From JAYZDF01 sp036337945 (GTDB taxonomy: Bacteria; Myxococcota; Kuafuiibacteriia; Kuafuiibacteriales; Kuafuiibacteriaceae): a stretch of 64,000 bases of DNA. The stretch covers positions 21,191 through 85,190 of the forward strand of contig JAYZDF010000007.1 in NCBI GenBank assembly GCA_036337945.1. The letters are read 5' to 3'. This document shows, piece by piece, positions 33,302 through 42,825 of the stretch. Both the position numbers and the translations under genes were made by a program. The notes beneath the pieces were generated by a model. The model was not told where the DNA came from, searched no databases, and saw nothing but the letters and a program-made list of their open reading frames with translations. Within the stretch, counting starts at the first letter, position 1; the number at the start of each line of letters is the position of its first letter.

Positions 33302-34363
33302 ATGATTCCCGCTACTCTTGCTGTCAGCGTTTGTCTCGCACAAACACTTCTCGCGGAACCGAACCAAAAGGGTTTGGTTTCGAATACTACGGAACAAACA
33401 CGTATTGCCATAATGCAATTATCTGCGGATGGCGTTCCGAAAGCGTACGCAGTTGGATTGACCGAAACTGTCGCAACAACACTTGATGAAACGGGGATAT
33501 TTGAAACAATTTCACCTAAACAAATCTCTTCTGTTCTCGCTTATGAAAAGCGTAGAGATGCTCTGGGAGATTGTTCAAACGAAGAGTGTTATACCCAAAT
33601 TGCAAAATTATTGAGAGCCGATTATCTCGTTTCAGGTTCGGTCGCGAAGGTCAGTGAAACAATTGTCGTCAATTTAGCTCTTATTCATGCGGAAAAAGGA
33701 GAGGTTACCAAAAGAGTGGATCGGCGCCTGAATAACGCCGCAGAACTCATGTTAACCATTGAGCCGGCAACAATAAGTCTGGTTCAGCCTCTACTTAGCG
33801 CGCGACAGGGATATCTTCGAGTCAGCTCTAATGTCGACCGCGCGAAAATCTATGTAGACGACCAACTCCAAATTGAAAATATAGATCAATTGATCTCACT
33901 GTCCGCCGGACCACATACATTGACAATCGTCAAAGACGGCTTCTATCGAGCCAATGGGCGCTTTTCTATCAAGCCGGGACTCGTCCATGATGAGAAAATC
34001 ACGTTGATTCCCGCTCAAGAAACGATTGCAGCATACGAATCAAAAGCGAACACGATGAGGTATAGCGCATATGCCACGGGAATCTTAGCTCTTGGTTCCG
34101 CGTTTCTAAGCGGATATTTCTATAACCAAGCCACTGACGACAAATTGATTGTAGACAGCTATGCCAGTGCTCTAGAATCTGAACGCGCGCAAACCGACCG
34201 AAGAAATGAGGCTCTGTCTGCGAAAGACAGCTTTGACACCAACCAATCGCTTTATGTAGTCAGCTTATCGACAGCCGTTCTTTCCGCTGCAGGCTCTGCT
34301 CTTTTGTTTATGTTTGGTGAAGATCCGAGTCGCTATGAAGCATTTTCCCAACTCGAAAAGTAA
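33302..34363 (+). CDS. PEGA-domain exported membrane protein
   Basis: 353 residues with a signal peptide. Residues about 30-140 resemble the CsgG-like sensor domain (RIAIMQLSADGVPKAYAVGL, LRADYLVSGSVAKV). A PEGA beta domain follows (YLRVSSNVDRAKIYVDDQLQ, LSAGPHTLTIVKDGF), about 170-235. Two hydrophobic segments near 258-275 and 315-335 anchor the C-terminus. PEGA domains often occur next to or fused with bacterial Ser/Thr kinases and bind cell-surface ligands. The gene lies 7 bases after the CsgG-like gene and 53 bases before the kinase gene. Confidence 0.8.
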   Translation: MIPATLAVSVCLAQTLLAEPNQKGLVSNTTEQTRIAIMQLSADGVPKAYAVGLTETVATTLDETGIFETISPKQISSVLAYEKRRDALGDCSNEECYTQIAKLLRADYLVSGSVAKVSETIVVNLALIHAEKGEVTKRVDRRLNNAAELMLTIEPATISLVQPLLSARQGYLRVSSNVDRAKIYVDDQLQIENIDQLISLSAGPHTLTIVKDGFYRANGRFSIKPGLVHDEKITLIPAQETIAAYESKANTMRYSAYATGILALGSAFLSGYFYNQATDDKLIVDSYASALESERAQTDRRNEALSAKDSFDTNQSLYVVSLSTAVLSAAGSALLFMFGEDPSRYEAFSQLEK

Positions 34364-34416
34364 GCCTTCTCATAAACTCGCGTCCGACAACGGAAGAGTG
34401 CTACACTTCGTCGTGT

Positions 34417-35820
34417 TTGAAGGACACTCGCGACCAAATCACGCGTGAGACTGCGCGTCCTAAAGCGAACACAGAACCACTTCCCGTGAGTGAGTCGGAG
34501 ATTGATCCGTTTTACGATCCCGCTCGAGACCTTCCTGACGTAGGAAACAGATTCGAACTTCTCGGACGTCTTGGAGAAGGTGGAATGGGAGAAGTATTCA
34601 AAGCACGAGACGTTGAACTCGATGAAATCGTAGCTCTCAAAATCCTTACTCCTCAATTTGGCGAGGACCAGTCTCGTCTCGATCGACTAAAGCAAGAGGT
34701 AAAATTAGCCAGAAAAATAAGCAGCCCGGGCGTGTGCCGCATTCATGACTTGGTAGAACTTCCGAATGGGATTCGAGGGATTGCAATGGAGTTTATCGAA
34801 GGACAGACACTTGGCGCGCTAGTAGATCAAGGATTAGAGGTCGATTACTTACGGTTTGCAAAGTGGGGCGCTGATATTTCCGAAGGACTCGCCGCAGCCC
34901 ACAAAATTTCAGTGATTCACAGGGATCTCAAGCCCGAAAATGTAATGATCACGACGGATGATAGAGCGATGATATTAGACTTCGGGGTCGCTAGAAATCA
35001 TGAACCTGCATCGAAAGGGGAGCGATTGACTCAGGAGGGAACGATTCTAGGAACGATTCCTTACATGGCACCGGAACAACTCAGCAATGCACCATTAGAT
35101 CCAAGGTCAGACCTCTATTCTCTGGGATTAATATTGGCAGAGCTGGTCACCGGCGAAATCCCTTTTTACGGCGACGGCTACCACGAAACACTGAAACTTA
35201 GAGTCATCGAGCCAGAGATTTTTGAACTCAGCTTACGCGATCCAGCAGCACCTGAAGCATTCTGTGCTGTGGTAGACCACCTTCTTAGAACAGCCGTAGA
35301 GGAGCGTCCTTACTCAGCGATGATGGTTGCAGATCATTTCAGAGAGTTCAGCGGGACAACGGCACTCAGCGTGGATACTCGGCGATCGCATCAGGCGTCA
35401 CAATGGCCCGGCCCTATCAACGCATCAGACCTTCAGGTGCCAAAGGAGGCATCACTCTCCACGGAGGAAGTTCGCTCGGAACGCTCCGCGAATGTTCTAA
35501 TCCTGGCGGCCATAGCGATACTGTGCGTCGGGGTTGCGCTGGCCGTCGCAAAAATTACGCAAAAGACACCCAGAGTACCGAGAACAACAAAGCCATTGAG
35601 CCCGACACAAAAACCCGATACGCAGACAAAGGAAATACCGCGGGATAAAATCATCAAAAAGGACGAAGAAACGAAACCAAAGGTAGAAGTCGTGAGTCCG
35701 AAAATAAAGAAGGGCAGCGAACCGGCGACAAACTCAAAACCCAAAAAGAAGAAACGGAATAAGAAAAAGCGACAAAATCAAGAAAGCTCGGATGAAATAC
35801 CGCTTCCTGAAGAACTTTAG
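34417..35820 (+). CDS. PknB-type Ser/Thr protein kinase, membrane bound
   Basis: 467 residues from a TTG at 34417 (a GTG at 34486 is possible). The kinase domain spans about 44-300 with LGEGGMGE, Lys in VALKIL, HRDLKPEN and DFGVAR, all canonical, so it should be active. One transmembrane helix lies near 358-378 (VLILAAIAILCVGVALAVA), and the outside part is a Lys/Pro-rich tail ending in KKKKRNKKKR-type runs without a folded domain. Operon with the CsgG-like and PEGA genes suggests that these form the outer sensing part. Its stop overlaps the convergent psuG stop by 4 bases. Confidence 0.92.
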   Translation: MKDTRDQITRETARPKANTEPLPVSESEIDPFYDPARDLPDVGNRFELLGRLGEGGMGEVFKARDVELDEIVALKILTPQFGEDQSRLDRLKQEVKLARKISSPGVCRIHDLVELPNGIRGIAMEFIEGQTLGALVDQGLEVDYLRFAKWGADISEGLAAAHKISVIHRDLKPENVMITTDDRAMILDFGVARNHEPASKGERLTQEGTILGTIPYMAPEQLSNAPLDPRSDLYSLGLILAELVTGEIPFYGDGYHETLKLRVIEPEIFELSLRDPAAPEAFCAVVDHLLRTAVEERPYSAMMVADHFREFSGTTALSVDTRRSHQASQWPGPINASDLQVPKEASLSTEEVRSERSANVLILAAIAILCVGVALAVAKITQKTPRVPRTTKPLSPTQKPDTQTKEIPRDKIIKKDEETKPKVEVVSPKIKKGSEPATNSKPKKKKRNKKKRQNQESSDEIPLPEEL

Positions 35821-36725
35821 GTGATTCGCGAAAAATCTCGAGCAATCACGGACGCAAGAACAACATTACGGCGAACAAGCGCGAGGTTCGTGTCTACAAA
35901 TGAGCCGTTCGAATCATCTGCGAGTTGTTGGAGTAGAAACGGTGTTGTCGCTGCTCCAGTAATACCTTTAGCCTCAGCTTTTTCGAGAGCAGCGCGAATT
36001 TTCGCTTCAACGTGCATAGGATCTTGAGCTGCATCCCGAGGCGGATCTTGAACAATCAGTACACCACCTTGTCCGAGCGTCTCGATTCGATTGTGGACAA
36101 CCTGGGCGATCGTCGCCGTTTCTGTGAAGCGATGCTTCAAAAGAAGGTTCTGGGACGGGCAATAAAATCCTGGAAAGCTGTCGGTCTCGTAGCCGAGAAC
36201 CGGAACACCGAGCGTTTCAAGTCGTTCCACGGTCTTAGGCAAGTCGAGGATTGCTTTGGCTCCTGCACTCACCACGGCCACAGGGTATTTTGCGAGGGCC
36301 AACAGGTCCGCTGACTCATCGAAGGTTTGGGCTGCGTTACGGTGAACACCACCGATTCCTCCGGTCGCAAAAAGCCGAATGGAGGCTAATGATGCAATGT
36401 ACATGGTCGACGCAACAGTTGTCGCCCAAACCCCTCCGGTAGTTAGAGCCACTGCTAAATCTCGCACCGAGGCTTTTTGGGTATTTTCTTGAGTCAACCG
36501 CTTCAGCTGCTCTTCGTTCAGCCCAATGCAAAATTCGTTATCAATAATCGCGATCGTCGCGGGGACGGCCTGATGATCTCGAACCAGCGCTTCAAGTTCA
36601 TGTGCCACATCAAGGCGAATCGGAGCAGGAAGTCCATGAGCAAGAAGAGTTGACTCGAGTGCTACCACCGGCGCTGAAGGGGATTTCAGCGCGTCAGCAA
36701 CATCTGGATGAATATTAAGTTTCAA
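35817..36725 (-). CDS. psuG: Pseudouridine-5'-phosphate glycosidase
   Basis: 302 residues, normal family length. It splits pseudouridine 5'-phosphate to uracil and ribose 5-phosphate with a Mn2+ ion. Signatures: VALESTLLAHGLP, VPATIAIIDN, LAVALTTGGVWATTVASTMY with the catalytic region, LFATGGIGGVHR and SAGAKAILDLPKT. The start appears to be a TTG at 36725, seven bases after the stop of the upstream gene. No psuK kinase is next to it, though the two RluA-type synthases in the window make pseudouridine-containing RNA. Third gene of a leftward unit with two unknown genes. Confidence 0.95.
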   Translation of the reverse strand: MKLNIHPDVADALKSPSAPVVALESTLLAHGLPAPIRLDVAHELEALVRDHQAVPATIAIIDNEFCIGLNEEQLKRLTQENTQKASVRDLAVALTTGGVWATTVASTMYIASLASIRLFATGGIGGVHRNAAQTFDESADLLALAKYPVAVVSAGAKAILDLPKTVERLETLGVPVLGYETDSFPGFYCPSQNLLLKHRFTETATIAQVVHNRIETLGQGGVLIVQDPPRDAAQDPMHVEAKIRAALEKAEAKGITGAATTPFLLQQLADDSNGSFVDTNLALVRRNVVLASVIARDFSRIT

Positions 36726-36732
36726 AAAATTC

Positions 36733-37260
36733 TCAGCCGAGTGCTGCGCGCAGAGTTTTTGCGAGTTCTACAGCCGGTCCGTCACCTTGCCGCATCACTA
36801 ACGCATCGATCTTTTGAATCAAAAGCATCCGACTCGGCTTTTTACCTGACTCTACAATATCAAGAAGTTTTTCGAGGACCGGTTCAAGGAGTTCGTCCTC
36901 TTCGAGATCCAGCAGCTTCATGAGAAAACGAGCATCTTCGGGCAATGGCAGTTCAGCATCAATTACCGCACGAAGCGAGGTTGCATCTGCTTTAGAGGTC
37001 AAAGCGTCGAGCAAAGCGCGTTTCTCTTTCTCAACTTCGCTCGGTGGCCCGAGTTTTTCTTTTAGGTGGTCAGGCAACTGAATGCCCGCACCGCCAGAAA
37101 ACATTTTATCCAAACTAGACTTATAGCTTGAATAAGCAGACGACCGAGAAGCACGCTCACGACGGTGTTCATAGTCGTCGCGACGCGAGCGACTAGAGCC
37201 TCCGCTATTGCGAAGCTTGTCGATCTCGCTCCAGCTCTTCTTGGGGCGGTCGTCACTCAT
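36733..37260 (-). CDS. Hypothetical protein with Arg/Ser-rich N-terminus
   Basis: 175 residues from the ATG at 37260. The first 45 residues are basic and polar (SRSRRDDYEHRRERASRSS), probably disordered. Residues 55-175 are helical with a HEAT- or armadillo-like rhythm (PEDARFLMKLLDLEEDELLE, PVLEKLLDIVESGKKP). No family recognised. It starts 16 bases downstream of another unknown gene and ends just before psuG, so the three are probably one transcript. Confidence 0.72.
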   Translation of the reverse strand: MSDDRPKKSWSEIDKLRNSGGSSRSRRDDYEHRRERASRSSAYSSYKSSLDKMFSGGAGIQLPDHLKEKLGPPSEVEKEKRALLDALTSKADATSLRAVIDAELPLPEDARFLMKLLDLEEDELLEPVLEKLLDIVESGKKPSRMLLIQKIDALVMRQGDGPAVELAKTLRAALG

Positions 37261-37276
37261 AAAAAAAACTGACTCG

Positions 37277-37657
37277 CTATTCAGCAGATTCTTCTGCTGC
37301 TTCGTCTTTTGGTTGAGCGTTGTTCCCGAAAAGAGCGAAAACATCGACAGCATCTTTTTTCTGATGGATCAAAAGCGCGTTGACCGCACGAAGAAGTTTT
37401 CCTCGAACCTGTCGGGAAAGCTTCGTTCCCGCGAGCGCTCGCTTAACAGTATTCAGGGAAACACCGCGTCCAGAGTGAGCCGCCTTGGCAAGATTTAGCT
37501 CTTCATACGACTTCTTGTCTTTGGCTCCACGCGCAATGTGTCGCTTGGACATCAACTCGCGATCGGCACTTGTAAAATCTTCAAGACCTTTCGATGCTGC
37601 AACAATTGCTGCCGCGGTAATTTCGTTTTGCTGGGTGAATTCAGAAAAATTAGACAT
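37277..37657 (-). CDS. Small basic hypothetical protein
   Basis: 126 residues, basic, helical. The N-terminus is MSNFSEFTQQNEITAAAIVA; the centre contains SRQVRGKLLRAVNALLIHQK and the C-terminus is acidic. It might bind nucleic acid (many Lys/Arg in amphipathic helices), but no motif supports that. First gene of the unit leading to psuG. No signal peptide or membrane segment. Confidence 0.7.
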   Translation of the reverse strand: MSNFSEFTQQNEITAAAIVAASKGLEDFTSADRELMSKRHIARGAKDKKSYEELNLAKAAHSGRGVSLNTVKRALAGTKLSRQVRGKLLRAVNALLIHQKKDAVDVFALFGNNAQPKDEAAEESAE

Positions 37658-37734
37658 ATCCGTTCCTTTATCGATTCTTTCGAGAGCGTGACTTTACGAT
37701 CGTCGCGGTCGCTGTCAACCTAGAAACGCCTTTC

Positions 37735-38838
37735 ATGGATGCAGAACGTATACAGATGGCCTCAAGTTTGTTCTGTGGGCGGAGTTCTGAGCCCTGGCGT
37801 GACCGAGTCCACGGCTGGTTTCAGATTTTTGATTCACTCTATCAGGTCAAACCCGCAAAGATGACGCCAGGAAACTTCAACGGTTATAACGCAGGGCCGA
37901 ACCAGCATCGCTTTCGAGCTTTGGGGCCTGATCGTTCCGAAGCGCAATTGGCGGCACAACAACTTCTCGAGGATCTGTTCGGTGGCCGAATCCAAGAGAT
38001 GACAACCAAGCTCGCTTCGACTTTTTGGGCTGCCTGGCCCAATGGGCGGTTTCTTATCCACAAAACCGTAGATCTGAACGACGGATTGATTTCAAAGCAC
38101 CCTGATTGGGAAGAGAAGGTCAAGTTTGGGCAGTGGCGAGTCTATCATTTTGGTGAAATCAAGAAAGGCTTGCAGAGAGGACTTCCTGAGATCCTGGATG
38201 CTTTCCTGGGCCTTCAAAACGCACTTCTCGTTACGGTAACGGTATCAGTGGAGGCACAATTCTCAGTACGTCTGATGATGGCCATGGAAAAAGCCGCCTC
38301 CGGAGACTGGAAGAGCAGGAACCTACCGATGGTCTCACCGGATGACGTCCAAATGGCATCGATATCCATGACCTCGTTAGAGTCAGCAACATGCAAACGT
38401 GCGTACACGTTTATTCGAGGCCTTGTGCTTGGTCACCTTGAACCTACGCAAACGCTCGAAACGTACTTCACACCTCATGTTTGGCTCAACAACAAACGAT
38501 ATAACACATCGGAAATACGCGATTTATTAGCAAAAGAGCCATTCTTTGCCCAGAGTAGCGAGACGGGCATTACCGACATAAGTGAGATGAGTACCGAGAA
38601 GCTTCGTAAGAAAGTTCCGAAGCTACACTGGGAGCAGTTTGAAAAGTACTTAAAACACACCCAGCTTCGTCCACTAGTCCGAATTCGTACGACCGCGTTG
38701 GAATGCACGGTGGGTACGTACGATCCAAAAAATAGAACCTTTCGCAACCGAATCTCGGTCTTTTTGGTACTTGTGATCGATGAGGCGGAAGGCACAGGTC
38801 ACGAATCGATAAAAATTTCGGCCATATTTCAGAATTGA
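37735..38838 (+). CDS. Hypothetical protein of unknown family
   Basis: 367 residues, soluble, no signal peptide. It is a mixed alpha/beta protein with many Trp (WRDRVHGWFQIFDSLYQVKP; STFWAAWPNGRFLIHKTVDL). Sequence suggests a single domain followed by a helical region (LETYFTPHVWLNNKRYNTSE) and a C-terminal beta part. I recognise no catalytic motif. It is transcribed alone, between the divergent psuG unit and the next gene on the same strand 51 bases further. Confidence 0.7.
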   Translation: MDAERIQMASSLFCGRSSEPWRDRVHGWFQIFDSLYQVKPAKMTPGNFNGYNAGPNQHRFRALGPDRSEAQLAAQQLLEDLFGGRIQEMTTKLASTFWAAWPNGRFLIHKTVDLNDGLISKHPDWEEKVKFGQWRVYHFGEIKKGLQRGLPEILDAFLGLQNALLVTVTVSVEAQFSVRLMMAMEKAASGDWKSRNLPMVSPDDVQMASISMTSLESATCKRAYTFIRGLVLGHLEPTQTLETYFTPHVWLNNKRYNTSEIRDLLAKEPFFAQSSETGITDISEMSTEKLRKKVPKLHWEQFEKYLKHTQLRPLVRIRTTALECTVGTYDPKNRTFRNRISVFLVLVIDEAEGTGHESIKISAIFQN

Positions 38839-38889
38839 CCGAATTTTTGAACCCTAGGGTGAAGGAGGGTACAGTCAGGACGGTCCGGT

Positions 38890-40233
38890 ATGTATAAAAA
38901 GAACGTATTCACCGCTTGGGTCATCAGCCTTACCTTCTGCCTAATACCGATAGCTGGAGCCTCCCCGCTAATTGGGCCGCAAACCACTCAAGCCAAAGTG
39001 TCTTCGGTTGAAGCCATCGTAGCATTTGACGGCAGCCAAGAGCAGCTTATCGAGAGAGTGGTTGTAAAAAAAGCAAAAGCAAGCGGTGGGAAGATTGGGT
39101 GGATTCGAGCCTTCCCATCTCGACCGACGATTTCCTCTGTTGAAGGCTCAATTTTCGAAGAAGCAGAAAGAGTTAGCCGCTCAGAAGAGCCCTATTATCA
39201 AACCGTTCGAGAGCTCGTCACTCACCCGTCTTTAATCACTCGAGTATATCGAGCCGTCGTGCCTTCAGCAGCAAATACAAAACGTAAACTGCCAAGTAAT
39301 GAAGTAGTCATCGACGAAGCCTCATTCGATTTCATAGAGGCAAACGTTGTCACTTCGACAATCAACGGCAGCAAGTCATTACCTTCAGAAATAGAAAGTT
39401 GGTTTGCTGAATATGAATTAAAACCTACGCGTAACCAACGTCGAAAAATAATGCAGTACTGCGAGTTGGGGTGGGTTTTGGCATTATCAACTTTCGATTT
39501 GTCTTCTGTGATTGATGAAGAATCTTTCACTCTGAGCACGACCAGCTATAGTTTTTCGACCCGTGAAGCAGTTCATCCCCATCTATTTTTAGTGCACCGA
39601 GAAACAGAATTCCGGTACTGGATTGTATCTGATGTACCACTGCAGCCGGTAAATCTGTCTCTGGTTAGAACGAACGATCTCGAAGAGATCGAAAATAATA
39701 AAGGTGCGTTTATTGTTACGTCACAGCGAAAAGGTAGCTCAGCTGAGCTTCCCACCACCCTGAGCCAAAATTGGGCAGAGGAACAAGAAGAGGTCTACTT
39801 TGATAAAGCTATTTTTGATAGCGACCAAGCCATTCTAGAACCTCAATACTTCACCCCTTTAGACAATGCGATGTCCAGTTATGACACAAGCTTCAGAGGA
39901 GATATCAAAGACCTTCTTTTCTGTATCCTCTTGGGACTCGCACCGCTTTTTGTGTTGCCAGAATCCTGGTTGTTATATTGGTTGAGGCATCAGTCCAAGT
40001 TACAAAGAACACGAGTCAACCCCAACCCACTTGGAACCAAGCTCTGGTCCTTATACGCACTCGCAATCGGGATTTTTTGGGCCCTTAGCCAAACGGGTGC
40101 TGGGAGAGCTGCGGCGATTCTTCCGTTGTTGTTCGGGCTCCTTTCGATTCGTACCCAAGAAACGCCAAAAGGCCGAGTCATCGTAACATTCGCCAAGAAA
40201 AAGAAGCCTGTGCAGAAAAGAGGAGCAGAATAG
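38890..40233 (+). CDS. Exported membrane protein, DUF2330-like
   Basis: 447 residues with a signal peptide (ending near GASP). The N-terminal extracytoplasmic region resembles DUF2330 proteins: the pattern SSVEAIVAFDGSQEQLIERV followed by GGKIGWIRAFPSRPTI is like their xxxLVxFDGxxExMxxxV...FAWIxPxP. Two or three transmembrane helices are near the C-terminus (LLFCILLGLAPLFVLP; LYALAIGIFWAL; AAAILPLLFGLLSI), then a short basic tail. Family function is unknown. Followed after 171 bases by an RND exporter; joint function is only a guess. Confidence 0.65.
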   Translation: MYKKNVFTAWVISLTFCLIPIAGASPLIGPQTTQAKVSSVEAIVAFDGSQEQLIERVVVKKAKASGGKIGWIRAFPSRPTISSVEGSIFEEAERVSRSEEPYYQTVRELVTHPSLITRVYRAVVPSAANTKRKLPSNEVVIDEASFDFIEANVVTSTINGSKSLPSEIESWFAEYELKPTRNQRRKIMQYCELGWVLALSTFDLSSVIDEESFTLSTTSYSFSTREAVHPHLFLVHRETEFRYWIVSDVPLQPVNLSLVRTNDLEEIENNKGAFIVTSQRKGSSAELPTTLSQNWAEEQEEVYFDKAIFDSDQAILEPQYFTPLDNAMSSYDTSFRGDIKDLLFCILLGLAPLFVLPESWLLYWLRHQSKLQRTRVNPNPLGTKLWSLYALAIGIFWALSQTGAGRAAAILPLLFGLLSIRTQETPKGRVIVTFAKKKKPVQKRGAE

Positions 40234-40361
40234 CGTCTCTGCTTTACATAGATTTAGGGTGAACCGCCGCGAAACGTGAGACGTCTGGCCCTGACTTTCG
40301 GTTTTTCGAAAAGCATAAGCGCTTTATTGTAGTGCTTTTCAGAAAAAAGTGAGAGTGGTTT

Positions 40362-40390
40362 TTGGTCAGTTTGGGCAGCAAACCGACCAA
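40362..40390. promoter_or_regulatory. Large near-perfect inverted repeat before the RND exporter gene
   Basis: TTGGTCAGTTTG (40362-40373) and CAAACCGACCAA (40379-40390) are complementary at 11 of 12 positions with a 5-base loop. The AGGA ribosome-binding site begins at 40391, directly after the right arm, and the ATG is at 40405. It can be a dimeric repressor operator (TetR-like spacing) or an mRNA hairpin that affects ribosome binding. No T-tract, so not a terminator. Confidence 0.55.
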
Positions 40391-40404
40391 AGGACGATAC
40401 GTTT

Positions 40405-42825
40405 ATGTCGACCGATTTCTCGACGTACAGCCGCGGAGTGGCAAAAGTTACGAGGTGGTGCCTTGACCACACGAAGACAACTGTCGGCGTGGCGACAAGT
40501 CTTCTGCTGCTGTCTGTATTCTTCATCAGCAAAATTCAAGTCGATTCAAGTCCCGAAACCTATATGGAAGGCGCGCCAGCGTGGAATGTATACGAGCAAA
40601 TCAACAGAAGCTTTGGAGTCGGTGAAACGATCGTCATCGCAGTTCGAGAATCGGGCGGGACAATCTTCGATGCAGACTCTGTTCGAACAATCGCCCAAAT
40701 CGATGAAAAAGTTTCCGAGATCCAGGCAGTCAAAAGGGTTCTTTCCATCGCGAGCGCTTCAGTCATTGGAAATGTGGGTTCGGCCGAAGCCGTCGATACC
40801 ATCGACGTGGGTCGCCTTCTTCCTAGTGGACCGATCACGCCACAGAGCGCTCGGATTTTGGGTGAACGAATTGTCCAACATCAAATTTACCCAAAGGTGC
40901 TCGTTGATAAGTCACACGAAACAACCTTCCTTCTTGTCCAACTAGACCCTGAACTGAGTACCCGATTTAGCCGCTTAGATTTGGCGCGAAATATTAGAGA
41001 TATCGCCGATAGTTTTGCAACCGAGGATCGAAGCATTCATCTCGGTGGGCCACCTATGACCAAGGAGGCGATCGCACACGGTGTACTTCAGGATACCAAG
41101 ACCTTCATCCCAGCAACCTTCGTTCTACTTTTTGTTCTTCTCTTCTTGATGTTCGGTGACGTTTTGGTTGGGCTCATCTCAATCACCAGTATCGGTTTCT
41201 CCACAATGGTCGTCGTTGGATGGTTGGGAATGATAGGAAGTAGCCTAAACATGGCCACAGTTCTGGTGCCGGTTATTATTCTAGTGATTGGATTGGCAGA
41301 TAACATTCACCTTCTGGTCGAATTACGTCGTCAATTTTCCCGGAAAAAAGACAGAAAAGAGGCGCTCATCGCGACAGTTGAAGCGCTTGCCCTTCCCTGC
41401 CTACTCACATCGATCACTTCTGCAATCGGATTTTTGGTGCTCGTAAATAGCGGTATTGGACCCCTTCGCAGTCTTGGAGCCGGAGCGGCGCTGGGACTTA
41501 CCTTGGCATACGCTGCATCAATGTTTCTTACACCGGTACTGCTCTTATCGATTCGATACCCAAAACAGAGCAGCCGTGAATTTGTGGGTGCTCCAAAAAT
41601 GGGACGCGCTCTTACAAACTTTGCCGTACTCACAGGAAAAAACGTTTTTTTCCCGGTTGGCGTTACTGGCCTCTTACTCGGAATATGTTTTGCTACTTTG
41701 AACTTGTTGGAGGTGAACTCGGATTTTATTGGATATCTTCCGCCAGAGCACAGGTTACGAAAAGATATCGATATAATCGGGCACACACTCGGAGGTTCAG
41801 ACACACTGGAAGTTGTTATCCGAAGTAAAAAGGAAGGTACGTTCCTTGATCCGACTCTGCTGAAGCACATTGCAAAGGCGGAGGTTGAGGTACGAAAACT
41901 CGATGGGATTCATGGCGTTCTTAGTTTCGTAGATTACCTCAAGCTTGCAAATTCTCTACTCGATCCCGAACGTGGATATGCGATTCCACTCACAAGAAAT
42001 GCCGTTTCTCAAGTGATGCTGCTCGAAGCAGAAGGCTTTCCTGCACTTGCTTCTCCGGACATGAAAGAGATTCGGATGAGTATTCAGGTACCAAACATGA
42101 CCAGCGAGGAGGTTCGGAAACTAGTCTACCGAATCAAAACTACCGCTGAATCCAGTTTGAACATGAAAGAGCTGGAAGTCGTCGTCACCGGGATCCCACT
42201 GTTATTTGCAGATGTCGTAAATTATTTCGTCAAAAGCGCTGCAAGTAGTTTTGCTTTCATCATTTTCATCCTTTGGATCGCCATGATTTTTGGGTTCAAG
42301 AATTTCATGCTTTCTACCGTCGCGTTGATCCCCAGCGTTCTTCCCATCGGTATGACGTATGCAACCATGGTCTTGCTGGGTCTAAACTTTGACGCAAACA
42401 GTGCTATCGTTGGGTATCTCGGACTTGGGATCGCTGTCGACGATACCATTCACGTGATCACCCGGTATCAACGAGCACGCGAGCAAGGTGCACCAACAAC
42501 GACTCGAGCGCTGAGATATGCATTGACACACGCTGGGCACCCTGTGGTGTTAACTTCTGTCCTCTTAGTGGTTGGATTTTTAGTACTGGCGCTCTCCTCA
42601 TTTGTACCCACAGTTCGAATTGGCCTTCTCGGTGCCATGCTCGTTCTTTACGCGGGTCTTCTTGACCTATGTTTATTGCCCAGCCTGCTCATCGGAGTCG
42701 ATAGACTGACGGCACAATTTGAACCAAAGGTTCAAAGTCGACCAAGCCCTCTCACGGGTGACTTCACGGCTGCCTCGTCCAGGCTCACATCTCTACCATC
42801 TACATTTGAAGAGGATGAATTCTAA
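40405..42825 (+). CDS. RND-superfamily exporter (MMPL/HAE3-type)
   Basis: 806 residues. It has a TM1 (VGVATSLLLLSVFFISKIQV), a large periplasmic loop, five clustered helices (about 245-385), TM7 near 425, a second large loop and a last five-helix block: the twofold RND layout of the hydrophobe/amphiphile efflux-3 group. YLGLGIAVDDTIHVITRYQR in TM10 carries the Asp-Asp proton-relay pair; GLADNIHLLVELRRQ in TM4 is its counterpart. It probably moves lipids, hopanoids or similar molecules using the proton gradient. The stop shares a base with the next start (TAATG). A near-perfect inverted repeat just upstream suggests regulation. Confidence 0.9.
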   Translation: MSTDFSTYSRGVAKVTRWCLDHTKTTVGVATSLLLLSVFFISKIQVDSSPETYMEGAPAWNVYEQINRSFGVGETIVIAVRESGGTIFDADSVRTIAQIDEKVSEIQAVKRVLSIASASVIGNVGSAEAVDTIDVGRLLPSGPITPQSARILGERIVQHQIYPKVLVDKSHETTFLLVQLDPELSTRFSRLDLARNIRDIADSFATEDRSIHLGGPPMTKEAIAHGVLQDTKTFIPATFVLLFVLLFLMFGDVLVGLISITSIGFSTMVVVGWLGMIGSSLNMATVLVPVIILVIGLADNIHLLVELRRQFSRKKDRKEALIATVEALALPCLLTSITSAIGFLVLVNSGIGPLRSLGAGAALGLTLAYAASMFLTPVLLLSIRYPKQSSREFVGAPKMGRALTNFAVLTGKNVFFPVGVTGLLLGICFATLNLLEVNSDFIGYLPPEHRLRKDIDIIGHTLGGSDTLEVVIRSKKEGTFLDPTLLKHIAKAEVEVRKLDGIHGVLSFVDYLKLANSLLDPERGYAIPLTRNAVSQVMLLEAEGFPALASPDMKEIRMSIQVPNMTSEEVRKLVYRIKTTAESSLNMKELEVVVTGIPLLFADVVNYFVKSAASSFAFIIFILWIAMIFGFKNFMLSTVALIPSVLPIGMTYATMVLLGLNFDANSAIVGYLGLGIAVDDTIHVITRYQRAREQGAPTTTRALRYALTHAGHPVVLTSVLLVVGFLVLALSSFVPTVRIGLLGAMLVLYAGLLDLCLLPSLLIGVDRLTAQFEPKVQSRPSPLTGDFTAASSRLTSLPSTFEEDEF

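Noticed and set aside
40349..40945. A 198-codon plus-strand frame overlapping the start of the RND exporter gene
   Set aside because: Same strand, different frame; the RND frame has clear homology, and this one has a Ser/Arg-rich, non-protein-like composition.
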